DNA of 64,000 nucleotides from Saccharomyces mikatae IFO 1815 (taxonomy: Eukaryota; Ascomycota; Saccharomycetes; Saccharomycetales; Saccharomycetaceae): positions 558,001 through 622,000 of the forward strand of contig NC_079261.1 of NCBI RefSeq assembly GCF_947241705.1, read 5' to 3'. The notes under the pieces are model-generated. The model saw only the letters and a list, made by a program, of their open reading frames with translations, had not been told where the DNA came from and searched no databases. The position numbers and the translations under genes were made by a program. Position 1 is the first letter of the stretch. Each line of letters starts with the position of its first letter. Below, one piece after another: positions 20,884-33,424 of this stretch.

Positions 20884-21360
20884 AAATCTTCCCCACGTTT
20901 GTTCCACAGAATGCTTACTTATTACCTATAATATTCAGTTCATTATGCATTTTTCATTCCTTTTATCTATCACTTAAATTCTGCTATTGTTCATGCTAAC
21001 AAAATATTGTTACAATGTAGTTTATGAACCTTCGATCTATTAAACATTAAACATATATATACATATACTCGCACATATATATATATATATTGCATTACTA
21101 AAGACATTAAAAATACTTATACTATACCTCTAATTAGACAGCGCTTTCTAATGGAGCTGCTGCATTAAAACGTTCACAGCGTGAAGCACAGACACTAATT
21201 ATAGAAAGGATGATTTTTGTCACCTTTTGTACGGAATTAATTTTAAAAATTATACTATATATATATATTAGTCTTTTCTATTCTCAAAATATAATAATAT
21301 TAATAGTAATAAAAGAGAAAACAACGATGTGTTAATAAACTACTTATACAATCAACAAAA
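20884..21360. other. Convergent FRK1-RPL33A 3' intergenic region
   Basis: A 477-base A/T-rich interval where two genes end. It contains TA/CA dinucleotide tracts (21051-21090 and about 21255-21268), which in yeast commonly act in 3'-end formation as efficiency elements. No gene seen. Confidence 0.5.
21051..21090. repeat. AT/AC dinucleotide microsatellite
   Basis: Two imperfect runs of alternating A and T with interspersed CA (ACATATATATACATATA and CACATATATATATATATAT) separated by a few bases. TATATA-type tracts are efficiency elements for polyadenylation in yeast, and the position between two convergent 3' ends fits. Confidence 0.75.
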
Positions 21361-22223
<863 letters not shown>

Positions 22224-22683
22224 TTTTCAATTTATTTGATTGTTGGTTTCTTACGTATTCTTACAACTGCTTAAGGCAAAATAACTCAATCTTTGAACCA
22301 GTAAATAGTACACGTTAATTAAAGATTGATTGATAGCGAATATTTTGGCAAACGGAAGCAAAGATACTAGGCCGGTCGGACTTGGAGCCTGAGGAAGCCA
22401 GGCTAGGCAGAAAGATATGGCGTTTGGTCCTTGGACCCAATGCGACACCAGAGAGAAGCTAAACGTGGTCCCCGTACGCTCCGTGAAGAAGAGGATCCAT
22501 CGGAATGTGCCAGAAAGTAACGCGCGTTGTGGAGCTGATATAAAAAAAAAGATCAATGTGATGCAAAATGAATACAAAAAGGTGCAAGGGTGGTATAATG
22601 TAAGGATGTTGACTATCGTACTGGAAATATTATAAATTCATGGGTCGGGTGACAACTCCGGGCGTTTTATTCTTCGTCTTTTA

Positions 22684-22691
22684 TTAGGGCT
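22684..22691 (+). promoter_or_regulatory. Tbf1 site of the U3 gene
   Basis: TTAGGGCT matches the Tbf1 consensus (ARCCCTAA on the other strand), 155 bases upstream of the U3 5' end. Tbf1 sites are a hallmark of yeast snoRNA promoters, so position and gene class agree. Confidence 0.6.
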
Positions 22692-22748
22692 GAATTTTCA
22701 CTAATTTTTCCTTTCTCGATGAGGTGGATGAGCAAAGTTAAAGAAACA

Positions 22749-22756
22749 TATAAATA
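22749..22756 (+). promoter_or_regulatory. TATA box of the U3 gene
   Basis: TATAAATA lies 97 bases upstream of the mature U3 5' end, a usual distance for yeast Pol II snRNA and snoRNA genes. Confidence 0.65.
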
Positions 22757-22845
22757 TAGAGTTTATTTCAACTTTAATTTATGAATATTAGTTACACTAC
22801 TCTTTCTATTAATATTTTCTTCTTGTTGTTTTTACTAAAAAAATT

Positions 22846-23305
22846 GTCGACGTACTTCAGTATGTTTTATACCATATACTTTCACTAAATATATTACAAA
22901 ACGTGACTGATATTTCAGCATTGTGATTGTTATATTCAGTATCCATTTTTCCCTAGCTTCAGGTTTTGACTAACGCATTCAACAGTAGGATCATTTCTAT
23001 AGGAATCGTCACTCTTTGACTCTTCAAAAGAGCCACTGAATCCAACTTGGTTGATGAGCCCCATAACCTTTGTACCCCAGAGTGAGAAACTGAAATTGAA
23101 TCTAAATTAGCTTGGTCCGCAATCCTTAGCGGTTCGGCCATCTATAATTTTGAATAAAAATTTTGCTTTGCCGTTGCAATTGTGATTACTCCCTTTTGGA
23201 AGTTCTCACGATAATAATGGCGCGATGATCTTGACCCATCCTATGTACTTCCTTTTTGGAAGGGATAGGGTTTCATGGGTGGGTACAAATGGCAGTCTGA
23301 CAAGT
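22846..23305 (+). ncRNA. SNR17B: U3 small nucleolar RNA (snR17b), with intron
   Basis: U3 is the box C/D snoRNA of the small-subunit processome that base-pairs with the 5' ETS and 18S precursor. Exon 1 is GTCGACGTACTTCA (22846-22859); the intron is 22860-22985 with GTATGT at its start, GACTAAC at 22968-22974 as branch region, and AACAG at its end; exon 2 runs from 22986 (TAGGATCATTTCTATAGGAA) to 23305. The mature RNA is about 334 bases. The A and A' boxes, the TTGATGAG box, ATGATCTTGACC (box C) and GTCTGA (box D) are all present and almost unchanged from S. cerevisiae. The intron is 126 bases, near the length of that in snR17b. Neighbouring RPL33A and POC4 confirm the B copy. Confidence 0.96.
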
Positions 23306-23436
23306 TATTTTATTATATTTATATTCCAAAATATTTTTGAATCAAAGGCTTGATTCAGTATTCTGGAGCCAAAATCGTATATATAGCTTTAAGTTAAATT
23401 GTAGACTACAAGGTATACATGTTCAGCGTGCTTTTT

Positions 23437-23883
23437 CTACCGACTAAGCTCGGCTTTTAAAAAATCAAGACACTTCTTTAGAATATACACATGGTTGGTT
23501 ACCAGTATAGATGTGTCCTCTTTGGGCAAAGATGACCATGTTACATAACATGGTCTGCTAAACTTTTCGGATATTATTGTGGCTAAGCGTCTTGTCACAT
23601 CACGAATTCTGTCATCGCTAGTGTCTAATAACGGTACTCCCACAACATTGCTTCCATCTGATTTTAAGCTCATATGTCTTTCCTTAACCAAAGGAATGGC
23701 ATAATAGTAGCAGGCTAAACCCGAGCCAGAATTCATCGGACCCTCTTGCTTGAATCCCACTACCAAGCTGATAGGTATTTTCTTAGATTGAATATCTGCA
23801 GGTAGAGTAGCAACAATATCCAGCGCCGGGTGTAGGAACCCAGATTCTGATTCAATGGTTTGAGTAACTGTCCTTACCAACAT
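23437..23883 (-). CDS. POC4: Proteasome assembly chaperone Poc4
   Basis: Poc4 forms a heterodimer with Poc3 (Irc25) that chaperones assembly of the 20S proteasome alpha ring; the pair is the yeast counterpart of PAC3-PAC4. The open frame continues to 23892 with a GTG, but the first ATG at 23881-23883 gives 148 residues, the S. cerevisiae length. The small alpha/beta protein has no obvious catalytic motif, as expected for this family. Identification rests on position next to U3 and overall length and character, not on a diagnostic motif. It converges with the U3 gene 131 bases away. Confidence 0.9.
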   Translation of the reverse strand: MLVRTVTQTIESESGFLHPALDIVATLPADIQSKKIPISLVVGFKQEGPMNSGSGLACYYYAIPLVKERHMSLKSDGSNVVGVPLLDTSDDRIRDVTRRLATIISEKFSRPCYVTWSSLPKEDTSILVTNHVYILKKCLDFLKAELSR

Positions 23884-25978
<2,095 letters not shown>

Positions 25979-26707
25979 AAAAAATGAAAAAGGAAACAAC
26001 TTGTTACCGTTGCACTAATATATATTATCTATCTTTTCTCCTTTTTTTTCTTCCTTTTTTTCTTTCATGTGATAGAAAAGAAACGAAATTATCAGAGGAA
26101 CTAGGAATTGATTTATTTTTCTCATCCTAATCCTTATATCACTTTCTTTTTTCACTATAATGCCTACAAATTATTCTTTCGAATCACAAGAATATGCTAT
26201 AATGTTATTGAAGACGAAGTTGTAAACACCTTTCGATATATCCACTTCTTCCTTCAATTATGATAGACAAATCGCTTACTTTTTTCCATGATGTCATATC
26301 CTTTTCTAATCATCGTACTAAGGTTAAATTAAAGTCTGAACTTTTTCAAGTTTTCATATGCAAGTTTTGTTTTTTTTACAACTTCTTATTATATTTTTCG
26401 CCTTCTCAGTTGATATCCTCACTTTTATCTCTTTTATAATTCTCTAATTTCTTTATGTCAATTTTGTAGAACCAAATATCGATGGAGTATATGCACTCTT
26501 ACAACTTCTCTTCTGCCATTTTGATAATTGAGGCGAGTCTTTAGATCACTCAATTTATCAACCAGCTTCCCACACTTCATATTGATAAAGATACAAACTA
26601 CGGGAGTTGACTACTAACATACCAGCAGCGTTACCGAGAGAATCTAACACGTATAAATCAATGCGTTCTAGATTACTGTCGTATTTGACGAAATTCTGGA
26701 GTTCATC

Positions 26708-26716
26708 AAAAATTTT
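26708..26716 (+). promoter_or_regulatory. RRPE element of NOP53
   Basis: AAAAATTTT is the core of the rRNA-processing element bound by Stb3, 139-147 bases upstream of the NOP53 ATG. Its pairing with a PAC element in this order is the standard signature of yeast ribosome-biogenesis genes. Confidence 0.75.
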
Positions 26717-26763
26717 CTCTATGCCCGAGGTTTTCCTAACCAGAAATAAAAAGAAATAAGAAA

Positions 26764-26773
26764 GCGATGAGGT
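26764..26773 (+). promoter_or_regulatory. PAC element of NOP53
   Basis: GCGATGAGGT matches the PAC consensus (GCGATGAGMT) at nine of ten positions, 82-91 bases upstream of the ATG. PAC is bound by Dot6 and Tod6, which repress ribosome-biogenesis genes when TORC1 is inactive. Confidence 0.75.
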
Positions 26774-26854
26774 CCTTACATTCTAAACTCTTACCATTAA
26801 TTTGTGTTCATAATATCCCATAAGGTATAAACTGTAACGAATCATTCAAACAAA

Positions 26855-28210
26855 ATGGCTCCAACTAATGTAACCAAGAAACCTTCTCAGTATAAACAGT
26901 CTTCAAGAAAGGGTAAGAAAGCATGGAGAAAAAATATTGATATTTCTGAAGTAGAACAATACATGGAAAAAAAGATTGATCATGAAATTACGCATGGTAC
27001 TAGTGATATGGCCTCTTTGCAAAATGACGCTCTTTTCCAAGTTGATGTTGAGGGTGACAAAATATTGAAAAAGAAATTGATCAAAAGAAATCAGATTAAA
27101 AAGATATTGAAAAGTAAAGAGATTTTAAACGCTGTCAAAACGAATTCGAAAATTGCAGCGCTAAACCATCACAAAAATAGTAGCAATAAAAACTCCAATA
27201 AGATTCAAGGTGTTTCTAAACACGAGTTGAAGAAGTTAATGGCTTTGGCTGGCAGAGTACATGGCGAATCGAAAATTAAGAATAGAGTTGCCAAGGACGG
27301 TCTAATTAAAACTACGGCTGGTGACTTATGGGGCGCTGAATCCAGTTCTAGAAAACAGAAAGTCAAATTGCCTTCTGGTATTGAACTCGATGTGGAAAAA
27401 AAGGGTCAGATACCTGACGAACTATTGAAAAAATCCACCACAAGTTGGTCTGTTGCTTCAGTTCGTCCAAGAACTTTGGATATAGAACCAATTGCAGTTA
27501 AAGAATTCACAGAAATTCCACATGGCGGCAAATCCTACAATCCCAACGATAAGGCTTGGTCTGACTTGATAGATAAGGAGTATAAAAATGAGAAGACAAG
27601 GGAAGATGAAAGAATCGCTTTAGAAAAATATAAAGAAAGAATCAGACATTTGATGGAGACTTTAGATGACAACGAAGAGGAGGAATCTTCATCTGACGAA
27701 GAACAAGAAGGGGAGGGGAAAGAAGTTGATCAAGGTAGTGAATCTGATGATGAGATAAGATTATCAATAAATAAGCCTGTCAAAAATAAAAAGAAGACCA
27801 AATATCAAAGAAACAAGGCAAAAAGACACGAGGAAAAACTCAAGGTGCAACAAGAGTTGAAAGAATTAAAGGTGCGTGTTAAAGATCTAACAGAAGCTAT
27901 TAATTCGAAAGAGTTGGAAAAAATTCCAACCAAAGAGTCAGATAATGTCATCACTGTCAAGAAAAGCAAGAAAAATAAGAAGCATAAGTTAGGGACAAAG
28001 TATTCTGTGATCGATGAAAGGTTGGAAATTAAATTTTCTAATGAGTTGTCAGATTCGCTAAGAAAATTGAGACCTGAAGGAAACCTGTTATATGATACTG
28101 TGAGAAAATTACAAAGTTCTGGTAAGATCGAGTCAAGAGTGCCGGTTAAGAGAGGTAGAAGGTACAAACAAAAAATTACTGAAAAGTGGACACATAAGGA
28201 CTTTAAATAG
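26855..28210 (+). CDS. NOP53: 60S ribosome biogenesis factor Nop53
   Basis: Nop53 sits on late pre-60S particles, recruits Mtr4 and the exosome to trim 7S pre-rRNA to 5.8S, and is the yeast relative of human GLTSCR2/PICT1. The 451-residue protein (455 in S. cerevisiae) is very rich in Lys and Glu with long helical segments. It begins with a basic stretch (about residues 8-28). The Mtr4 arch-interacting motif family sequence is expected near residues 60-65; LFQVDVEGD lies there and fits. An acidic block is at about 272-300. PAC and RRPE elements upstream agree with the role. Confidence 0.95.
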   Translation: MAPTNVTKKPSQYKQSSRKGKKAWRKNIDISEVEQYMEKKIDHEITHGTSDMASLQNDALFQVDVEGDKILKKKLIKRNQIKKILKSKEILNAVKTNSKIAALNHHKNSSNKNSNKIQGVSKHELKKLMALAGRVHGESKIKNRVAKDGLIKTTAGDLWGAESSSRKQKVKLPSGIELDVEKKGQIPDELLKKSTTSWSVASVRPRTLDIEPIAVKEFTEIPHGGKSYNPNDKAWSDLIDKEYKNEKTREDERIALEKYKERIRHLMETLDDNEEEESSSDEEQEGEGKEVDQGSESDDEIRLSINKPVKNKKKTKYQRNKAKRHEEKLKVQQELKELKVRVKDLTEAINSKELEKIPTKESDNVITVKKSKKNKKHKLGTKYSVIDERLEIKFSNELSDSLRKLRPEGNLLYDTVRKLQSSGKIESRVPVKRGRRYKQKITEKWTHKDFK

Positions 28211-28481
28211 TTTCCCCGTTTCCCGCACATGTTTTTACTCAAAATGTTATTCTTTATACATGGTTCATGAATAAGTTATATGTATATACGTATATACCAA
28301 TTGGCAAGGTCAAACACTGTAAAATAGGCAAAGTATGGTTTGATTTTCTTCTTGATTAATAAATGATATCCGTCCGGCAAGGTCCAAGCTGTGTGTCAAA
28401 CATCCCAGAATAAAATCTAATATAAAAAGTACAGGAATTACGTACGTTATATGTAAAATCTTTCTGTCTTACACCTTGGTT

Positions 28482-31094
28482 TTAAATGATTTCGAGCTTT
28501 TTTCGCAGTTTCTCTCTCTCGTCCTCCCAGTCTTTTACTTTCTCTAACTTCTTCTCTAACTCTTCTATTTCGTTGTCAATTGATGTGATTGCTTCATCTG
28601 TACCGACTGCCTGTAATTGCCATTTACCATCCCGATTCTCACCGATCTCTAACAGCATTTCATGATATTTTATCAATGTTGGTCTTTGTGATATGGATAT
28701 GAAATTGAATCTGTATCGCTTCAGAAGATTGAACAAATAATCTTCCATGTCGACACTTATTGCGTTCGTAGCTTCATCCAATACTACGTATAATGGTTTA
28801 TGAAACATGATTCTAGCAAAATTTACTCTTTGCTTTTCACCACCACTTAGTAAATCCTTCCAATCGGCAACAGCGTCTAAATAGGTTAAACCAACGGCTC
28901 TTTTCAAGAGATAATCTAGTTTAACTTCCACTAATATCTGAACTAGCTCCTTGTCCTTGAAGCCTCTGTCAAAGAATTCATCAGAAGACATGGGATATAT
29001 AATTTGGTCTCTTAAAGTTCCGCCTCTACTAAAGTATGGTTTCTGAGGAATAAAAAAGATGTTATTTTCCGGAGGAATTGACAGTAATCCATTTTTGTTG
29101 TATACTGGCCAGATTTCCGCTATAATTCGCTGAATAGAACTTTTACCACACCCATTGGGCCCCAATATTAACAGGCTTGAGCCAGAGCCCTGCAAAAATG
29201 GTAACTTTATGTCATTTGCCTCAGATAAATCTTGTATTGAATTAGACTTTGAAGTTATGGGATCAATATGTAGAGGAATCTGAAAAGTAAGCTTGGTGAT
29301 TAGTTTTATGCCTTCACTTGCTCTCACCGATGGAATAATTACGTCTATATTTTCCAATCTGATACCGTTGAAATTACTTTGGATAGTGCCACGGATAGCA
29401 TCTTGTGGGTTATCCGTATTGAGTAACAAATTTGAATTTTTGGAACCATTTTCCTTACTTACCGATAATATTGAAGGAACAGCTCCATAATTAAAATTTA
29501 GAGAGTGAACCCGGTGCAAAACGGAGAGCAGAGTAAAAATTCTATTTGTATATCCAGTCAATTGTGAAATATCCTTTATTGAGTGCATTAACCTAGAGCC
29601 TGCGTCTGCGAGCGACAACATCAACCTTTTATTGACTATGAATTCCTTCATATTTTTTTCCTCCGAATTGATACCAGTTGCTAATGTAGACATAACGATG
29701 GGGATGGAGGCAAAAACGTAACCTAAACCCGACCATGTATATTTTAACACATAATCTTCGAGCATGTTATAGCCAAATTTGCATTTATCAACTAATAACA
29801 TTTTATCCATTAGAACGTCATACAGTTCTTTAACTTTCGTCCTTTCTACGGCAGTTCCTTGATAGAATGCGATCTCTTCACTGTTGTTAATCATATTCAA
29901 ATGATAATTGTAGTAATCACCATCAGAAGCAGATCTTTCGTTTGCCAATTTGCCCAATGGTGGCGTATATCTTCTCAATATAAAGCCTGTAATAAAATAA
30001 TTAACAAATATACCTGCCACTCCAACAGTGCCCAAATTATCACGTAAATAAATTGAAAAAAATATTAGATCAATAACTGGCTTTGCAATATTTGCAAAAA
30101 CGGAGCATGTTGCATCGCAAAACTTTGAAACGTCATTAGTAATTGAATTATCGATATTCTTAATAACTGAATTGGATGCCTTTGCATCAAAAATTAATTT
30201 GTAAAATGTCAGCCTTTTATCCAGATACATATCATGAATGTAACGTGTTAAGTTCACCCTAAAGTTTAGACTCAACTTTCTTTGAAGTACTTTAATAGCA
30301 CTATTGGTATAAGAGGCAGGAACGGCAATTAAAAACCAACACCCCAAGTCCCATAGAAAGCTTTTTCCTCTGCCAGCAATTATATTTTTGACTATATGTC
30401 CATCCAACTTGGCCACAAGCAAAGAGAGCCAGGTCCTCATTACTAGAAAGAATATTTGTGCCGTTAAAAGAAGTGAGTTTTTATCAAATACTGTTGGAAT
30501 CAAGATCCTGGACAGAACGTTCATTTGATTTAAGAACTTCGAGTAAAATAACTGCGAATTCCTGGTTCTCTCTAATTCTACATTTTTAAAAAGGAACTTG
30601 TCATGCTCATATATATCGTCATCCTTTGGAGGAATAAAGATTCTTTTCCTTTTCTTCTTATCTATAGCGTTCATAAATTTGCTGTTGTCGGAGCTCTTAC
30701 GATCGAGTAGTTCCACTTCAGGAATATACATTATTCTTGCACCGCTATCTAATTGCATCTGTGATCTTGTTCTCCTTATCAGGGTTCTTCTATTCTTTCT
30801 CTTCCACGGGTACTTGTAGAATTTATAACATTTTGAAATGAATCTGAAAGCACCATAGGTTACACCTGATAAAAGTGTCGCACCAGACACAAACAGTGTT
30901 ACTAATAAAACCTGGGCTCTTCTTCTTTGCTTAGGGTGAGCAGCGTTAGATCCGGATATTTGTAGGAGATGCCGTATCACCAACTTAATGTACACTCTAG
31001 GTGTCACATCATTGACGTGTAGCCCAATACAGTGGGTATGTAGATTCAGGAGCAAGTTCTTAAATTTTGCTGTTGCTGCCAAAGTTGTTGACAT
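28482..31094 (-). CDS. PXA1: Peroxisomal ABC half-transporter Pxa1
   Basis: Pxa1 pairs with Pxa2 to import long-chain acyl-CoA into peroxisomes for beta-oxidation and is the relative of human ALDP (ABCD1). The 870 residues equal the S. cerevisiae length. The N-terminal half carries the membrane segments; the ABCD-family loop motif [11 protein letters not shown] is present. The nucleotide-binding domain has Walker [10 protein letters not shown] (from 645), the signature LSGGEKQR (749-756) and Walker B VVLDEAT. A charged coiled-coil tail ends the protein. The ATG at 31092-31094 follows a clear oleate response element. Confidence 0.97.
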   Translation of the reverse strand: MSTTLAATAKFKNLLLNLHTHCIGLHVNDVTPRVYIKLVIRHLLQISGSNAAHPKQRRRAQVLLVTLFVSGATLLSGVTYGAFRFISKCYKFYKYPWKRKNRRTLIRRTRSQMQLDSGARIMYIPEVELLDRKSSDNSKFMNAIDKKKRKRIFIPPKDDDIYEHDKFLFKNVELERTRNSQLFYSKFLNQMNVLSRILIPTVFDKNSLLLTAQIFFLVMRTWLSLLVAKLDGHIVKNIIAGRGKSFLWDLGCWFLIAVPASYTNSAIKVLQRKLSLNFRVNLTRYIHDMYLDKRLTFYKLIFDAKASNSVIKNIDNSITNDVSKFCDATCSVFANIAKPVIDLIFFSIYLRDNLGTVGVAGIFVNYFITGFILRRYTPPLGKLANERSASDGDYYNYHLNMINNSEEIAFYQGTAVERTKVKELYDVLMDKMLLVDKCKFGYNMLEDYVLKYTWSGLGYVFASIPIVMSTLATGINSEEKNMKEFIVNKRLMLSLADAGSRLMHSIKDISQLTGYTNRIFTLLSVLHRVHSLNFNYGAVPSILSVSKENGSKNSNLLLNTDNPQDAIRGTIQSNFNGIRLENIDVIIPSVRASEGIKLITKLTFQIPLHIDPITSKSNSIQDLSEANDIKLPFLQGSGSSLLILGPNGCGKSSIQRIIAEIWPVYNKNGLLSIPPENNIFFIPQKPYFSRGGTLRDQIIYPMSSDEFFDRGFKDKELVQILVEVKLDYLLKRAVGLTYLDAVADWKDLLSGGEKQRVNFARIMFHKPLYVVLDEATNAISVDMEDYLFNLLKRYRFNFISISQRPTLIKYHEMLLEIGENRDGKWQLQAVGTDEAITSIDNEIEELEKKLEKVKDWEDEREKLRKKLEII

Positions 31095-31561
31095 TTCTGC
31101 GATGTTTATATATGTGTGTATATGTTTGTGTGTTCAAACGCTATTTGGTAGATAGAATCTAGAATCTTGATAGTTTCATTACCTGAAGGATCATTCTTTT
31201 ATATCTTGACTACGAGAGGGCAGAAAATAACCGCCGAAATTTAAAAATTGGGGTAAAAAAAGGGTAACCGGACCCTAAGCAGTTATACCCGATCGACGAA
31301 TAGGCGCATTATTGCGTCATGAGTAACCTCTTAAACGGGAATATTTCCAAAAGAAGAAATTTCATCGAAGAAAAAAATCACAACATCTGAGCCTATATAC
31401 CTATGTACGTGCCATATCTTAAAAAGTTGATCGAGAACAACAGTAAAAGAATAGGTAGTTTCTTTTGAAGTGTGTAATATAAACTGGAAGTTAACCCTAC
31501 AGGATTATTGTTTTCTGATGAATCTTTTTTTGTTAAGTACAAGGTTTGCGTGTGTCTAAAA
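31095..31561. promoter_or_regulatory. Divergent PXA1-PPT2 promoter region
   Basis: A 467-base region serving PXA1 leftward and PPT2 rightward. It contains the oleate response element listed separately and, at 31228-31237, TAACCGCCGA, one base off the Ume6 URS1 consensus but in the core, so weak. Confidence 0.5.
31269..31291 (-). promoter_or_regulatory. Oleate response element of PXA1
   Basis: On the PXA1 strand the sequence is CGG, three bases, T-A-A, eleven bases, CCG, matching the Oaf1-Pip2 consensus CGGN3TNAN8-12CCG at every defined position. It lies about 175 bases upstream of the PXA1 ATG. PXA1 is an oleate-induced gene in S. cerevisiae, so site and gene agree. Confidence 0.8.
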
Positions 31562-32083
31562 ATGAACTTTGAATTGGCAAATATTGGGCGTAAGATAGTA
31601 GGTGTAGGTGTAGACATCGTATATTTGCCAAGGTTTGCTCACCTGTTAGAGAAGCATTCTCCATTTGACCCGCGTACCCGTTTGACCTTCGATAAAATTA
31701 CTCAAAAATTCATGCATGAGAAGGAACGATGTTATCTTAGTAATCTTCTCATCGAAGAAAACCGCTCAAATCCACGATTGCATGAGTATATGGCGGGTAT
31801 TTGGGCTTTGAAAGAATGTTCATTCAAGGCATTGTCCTGCTGTACTTCAAAGGATGACCTACCTCCTGCTCAGGTACTATATGCGAAAATGCTGTACAAA
31901 ACACAAAACGATGAGGGCGTGCCAAAACTTCAGTTTGATAAGATGTTTGAAGAAAAGTATCCAAAATATCAGCGGTTTTCGAAAAGTTATGAAAAATTCT
32001 TCTCCGCTCATGAATTTCTCGTGTCCATATCCCATGACAAAGATTATTTAATAGCATTAGCAAATTTGGTAGAAAGAGAGTAG
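31562..32083 (+). CDS. PPT2: Mitochondrial phosphopantetheinyl transferase Ppt2
   Basis: Ppt2 attaches 4'-phosphopantetheine from CoA to mitochondrial acyl carrier protein Acp1, needed for mitochondrial fatty acid and lipoate synthesis. The AcpS-type signature is visible: GVGVDIVYLPRF at residues about 14-25 with the metal-binding Asp, and IWALKECSFKAL at about 79-90 with the catalytic Lys-Glu. The frame is open from 31508 but begins with TTG; ATG at 31562 gives 173 residues, the S. cerevisiae length. The gene converges on ATG5 with only 100 bases between stop codons. Confidence 0.95.
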   Translation: MNFELANIGRKIVGVGVDIVYLPRFAHLLEKHSPFDPRTRLTFDKITQKFMHEKERCYLSNLLIEENRSNPRLHEYMAGIWALKECSFKALSCCTSKDDLPPAQVLYAKMLYKTQNDEGVPKLQFDKMFEEKYPKYQRFSKSYEKFFSAHEFLVSISHDKDYLIALANLVERE

Positions 32084-32183
32084 AAAATCTTACAATAGTA
32101 GTATAACTGTAATTCTGTTCTTGATAACCAAATTGGCTTCTATGGTATGTTAAAGTTATTTTTAAACGCATATATAGCAGCTC

Positions 32184-33068
32184 TTAGAGCTCAGGGAGAG
32201 CTTTGTCATTGTTTTTTATAGAAACAAGGGTTATGTACAAAAATCCATCAAAACTCCGCAATTTAAAATACAAATCACACAACACTATTTCCCAAGGAAT
32301 CTCAATTCCTTGGCAAATTACTATGCAATTATTGGCGCTCATTCCTTCGTCAGTGTTAAAAACATCTTCTTCGATATCCTTTAACGTAGGATTGACTCCA
32401 GTCATGCGGATAGTAGGTTGAGAGATCCTAGAAATTCCTGAAGCCTTGAAGATCTGAACGATGATCGGTATATGTCGTGGCCTTGATGTGCTTATCTTAC
32501 TCGAAATCTCAATAAAATCATGGAAGTTTCTCGTAATGATACTGCTCCAAAATTTTCGAGATTCGTTCACTGACAAAGACATGATACCCTTCGATGAGCC
32601 ATTTAAAATAAAACAGACTTGTTTCCACTGGTGGAACCAGTACTTCTCGACTTGCGTTTTGCTAATTGTGATAGGAATTATGGTTGGTGGCGGCGAATCT
32701 CCCATGACCAAGCGAATTCTTAAAATGGTGATCTCATCTTTTAGCTGATCCTCAAAAGTGGTGGCAAAAGTACTGCTTCTTCCAAGTAAGCCATCAAACA
32801 AGACACCAACTGGATAATTCCATGAAATAGGTATCTTGTTATGTTCAAACCAGAAATACTTCTCGTTATCATTTAATGGGTCAAAGGAAAGGAAGTTTTT
32901 AATCTTTTTCCAAATGAAGGGCATGTAATTGATTAAATAAGTTTCTCTTGGCACTCTTATTCGTAGAACCGCTATTTCTCTCGGACTTCCTTTCATCAAA
33001 AATGAAGGATCGATAGACACCAGCACATTAAGCTCTCCATTCCAAACTAGTCGTTTAACCTCATCCAT
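32184..33068 (-). CDS. ATG5: Autophagy protein Atg5
   Basis: Atg5 is conjugated to Atg12 and with Atg16 forms the E3-like complex that lipidates Atg8 at the phagophore. The 294 residues equal the S. cerevisiae length. The acceptor lysine for Atg12, Lys149, is conserved within HQWKQ (146-150). N-terminal MDEVKRLVWNGELNV forms the first ubiquitin-like fold and Atg16-binding start. Many surface positions differ from S. cerevisiae, so this is one of the faster-changing genes here. ATG at 33066-33068 is the first in frame. Confidence 0.96.
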   Translation of the reverse strand: MDEVKRLVWNGELNVLVSIDPSFLMKGSPREIAVLRIRVPRETYLINYMPFIWKKIKNFLSFDPLNDNEKYFWFEHNKIPISWNYPVGVLFDGLLGRSSTFATTFEDQLKDEITILRIRLVMGDSPPPTIIPITISKTQVEKYWFHQWKQVCFILNGSSKGIMSLSVNESRKFWSSIITRNFHDFIEISSKISTSRPRHIPIIVQIFKASGISRISQPTIRMTGVNPTLKDIEEDVFNTDEGMSANNCIVICQGIEIPWEIVLCDLYFKLRSFDGFLYITLVSIKNNDKALPEL

Positions 33069-33424
33069 GCTTACATCATAAGTCTTCTACCTTCGCTTTT
33101 TTGTGCAGCAAAGAAAAACATTCGCATTTTTGAACATGTAAATTCAGTATTTTTTGTAAAAAAGGTAGTAATTTACTTCAAAAAGTGTTACTTTTTCTCA
33201 TCGCCCTACGAACAATACCGTGTATAGTTCCGCCTCGCGATAAACCTGCCACAATTGGATAACTAAATAAACTTTCAAAGGTATTGCTTTAGCTGAACTT
33301 CATCATATGTTTATATACGTTATTTTTTAGTAAGCTCTGATTATAAAAGAAAAAGCGTTCTTTTCTTAGACTTTTTACAGATCCTCAATATGTATACATA
33401 TATACGTATATATATTAAACTCCC
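33069..33424 (-). promoter_or_regulatory. ATG5 promoter and YPL150W 3' flank
   Basis: A 356-base spacer between tandem - strand genes. The part next to YPL150W holds TA/CA tracts (about 33388-33416) suitable for 3'-end formation. No specific ATG5 regulator site recognised. Confidence 0.4.

Larger units (their letters stand above)
22224..22845. promoter_or_regulatory. Divergent RPL33A-SNR17B promoter region
   Basis: This 622-base region drives a ribosomal protein gene leftward and U3 RNA rightward. Its centre (about 22365-22545) is much richer in G+C than the flanks and gives spurious open frames on both strands (108 and 72 codons). Two weak Rap1-like candidates for RPL33A are CCCGTAC at 22471-22477 and TGTAAGGATG at 22599-22608. 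The U3 elements are listed separately. Confidence 0.45.
25979..26854 (+). promoter_or_regulatory. KES1 3' flank and NOP53 promoter region
   Basis: An 876-base tandem spacer. The first 400 bases are T-rich 3' flank without recognisable genes. The last 150 bases hold the RRPE and PAC elements of NOP53. A 74-codon stop-to-stop open frame on the - strand (26561-26782) overlaps these elements; see findings. Confidence 0.5.

Noticed and set aside
22251-22577. 108-codon - strand frame and overlapping 72-codon + strand frame upstream of RPL33A
   Set aside because: Both lie in the G/C-richer promoter block between RPL33A and U3, overlap each other and show no recognisable protein.
26612-26618. TACTAAC branch-point heptamer on the + strand upstream of NOP53
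   Set aside because: No GTATGT-type 5' splice site lies upstream on the + strand in the KES1-NOP53 spacer, and NOP53 is complete from its own ATG.
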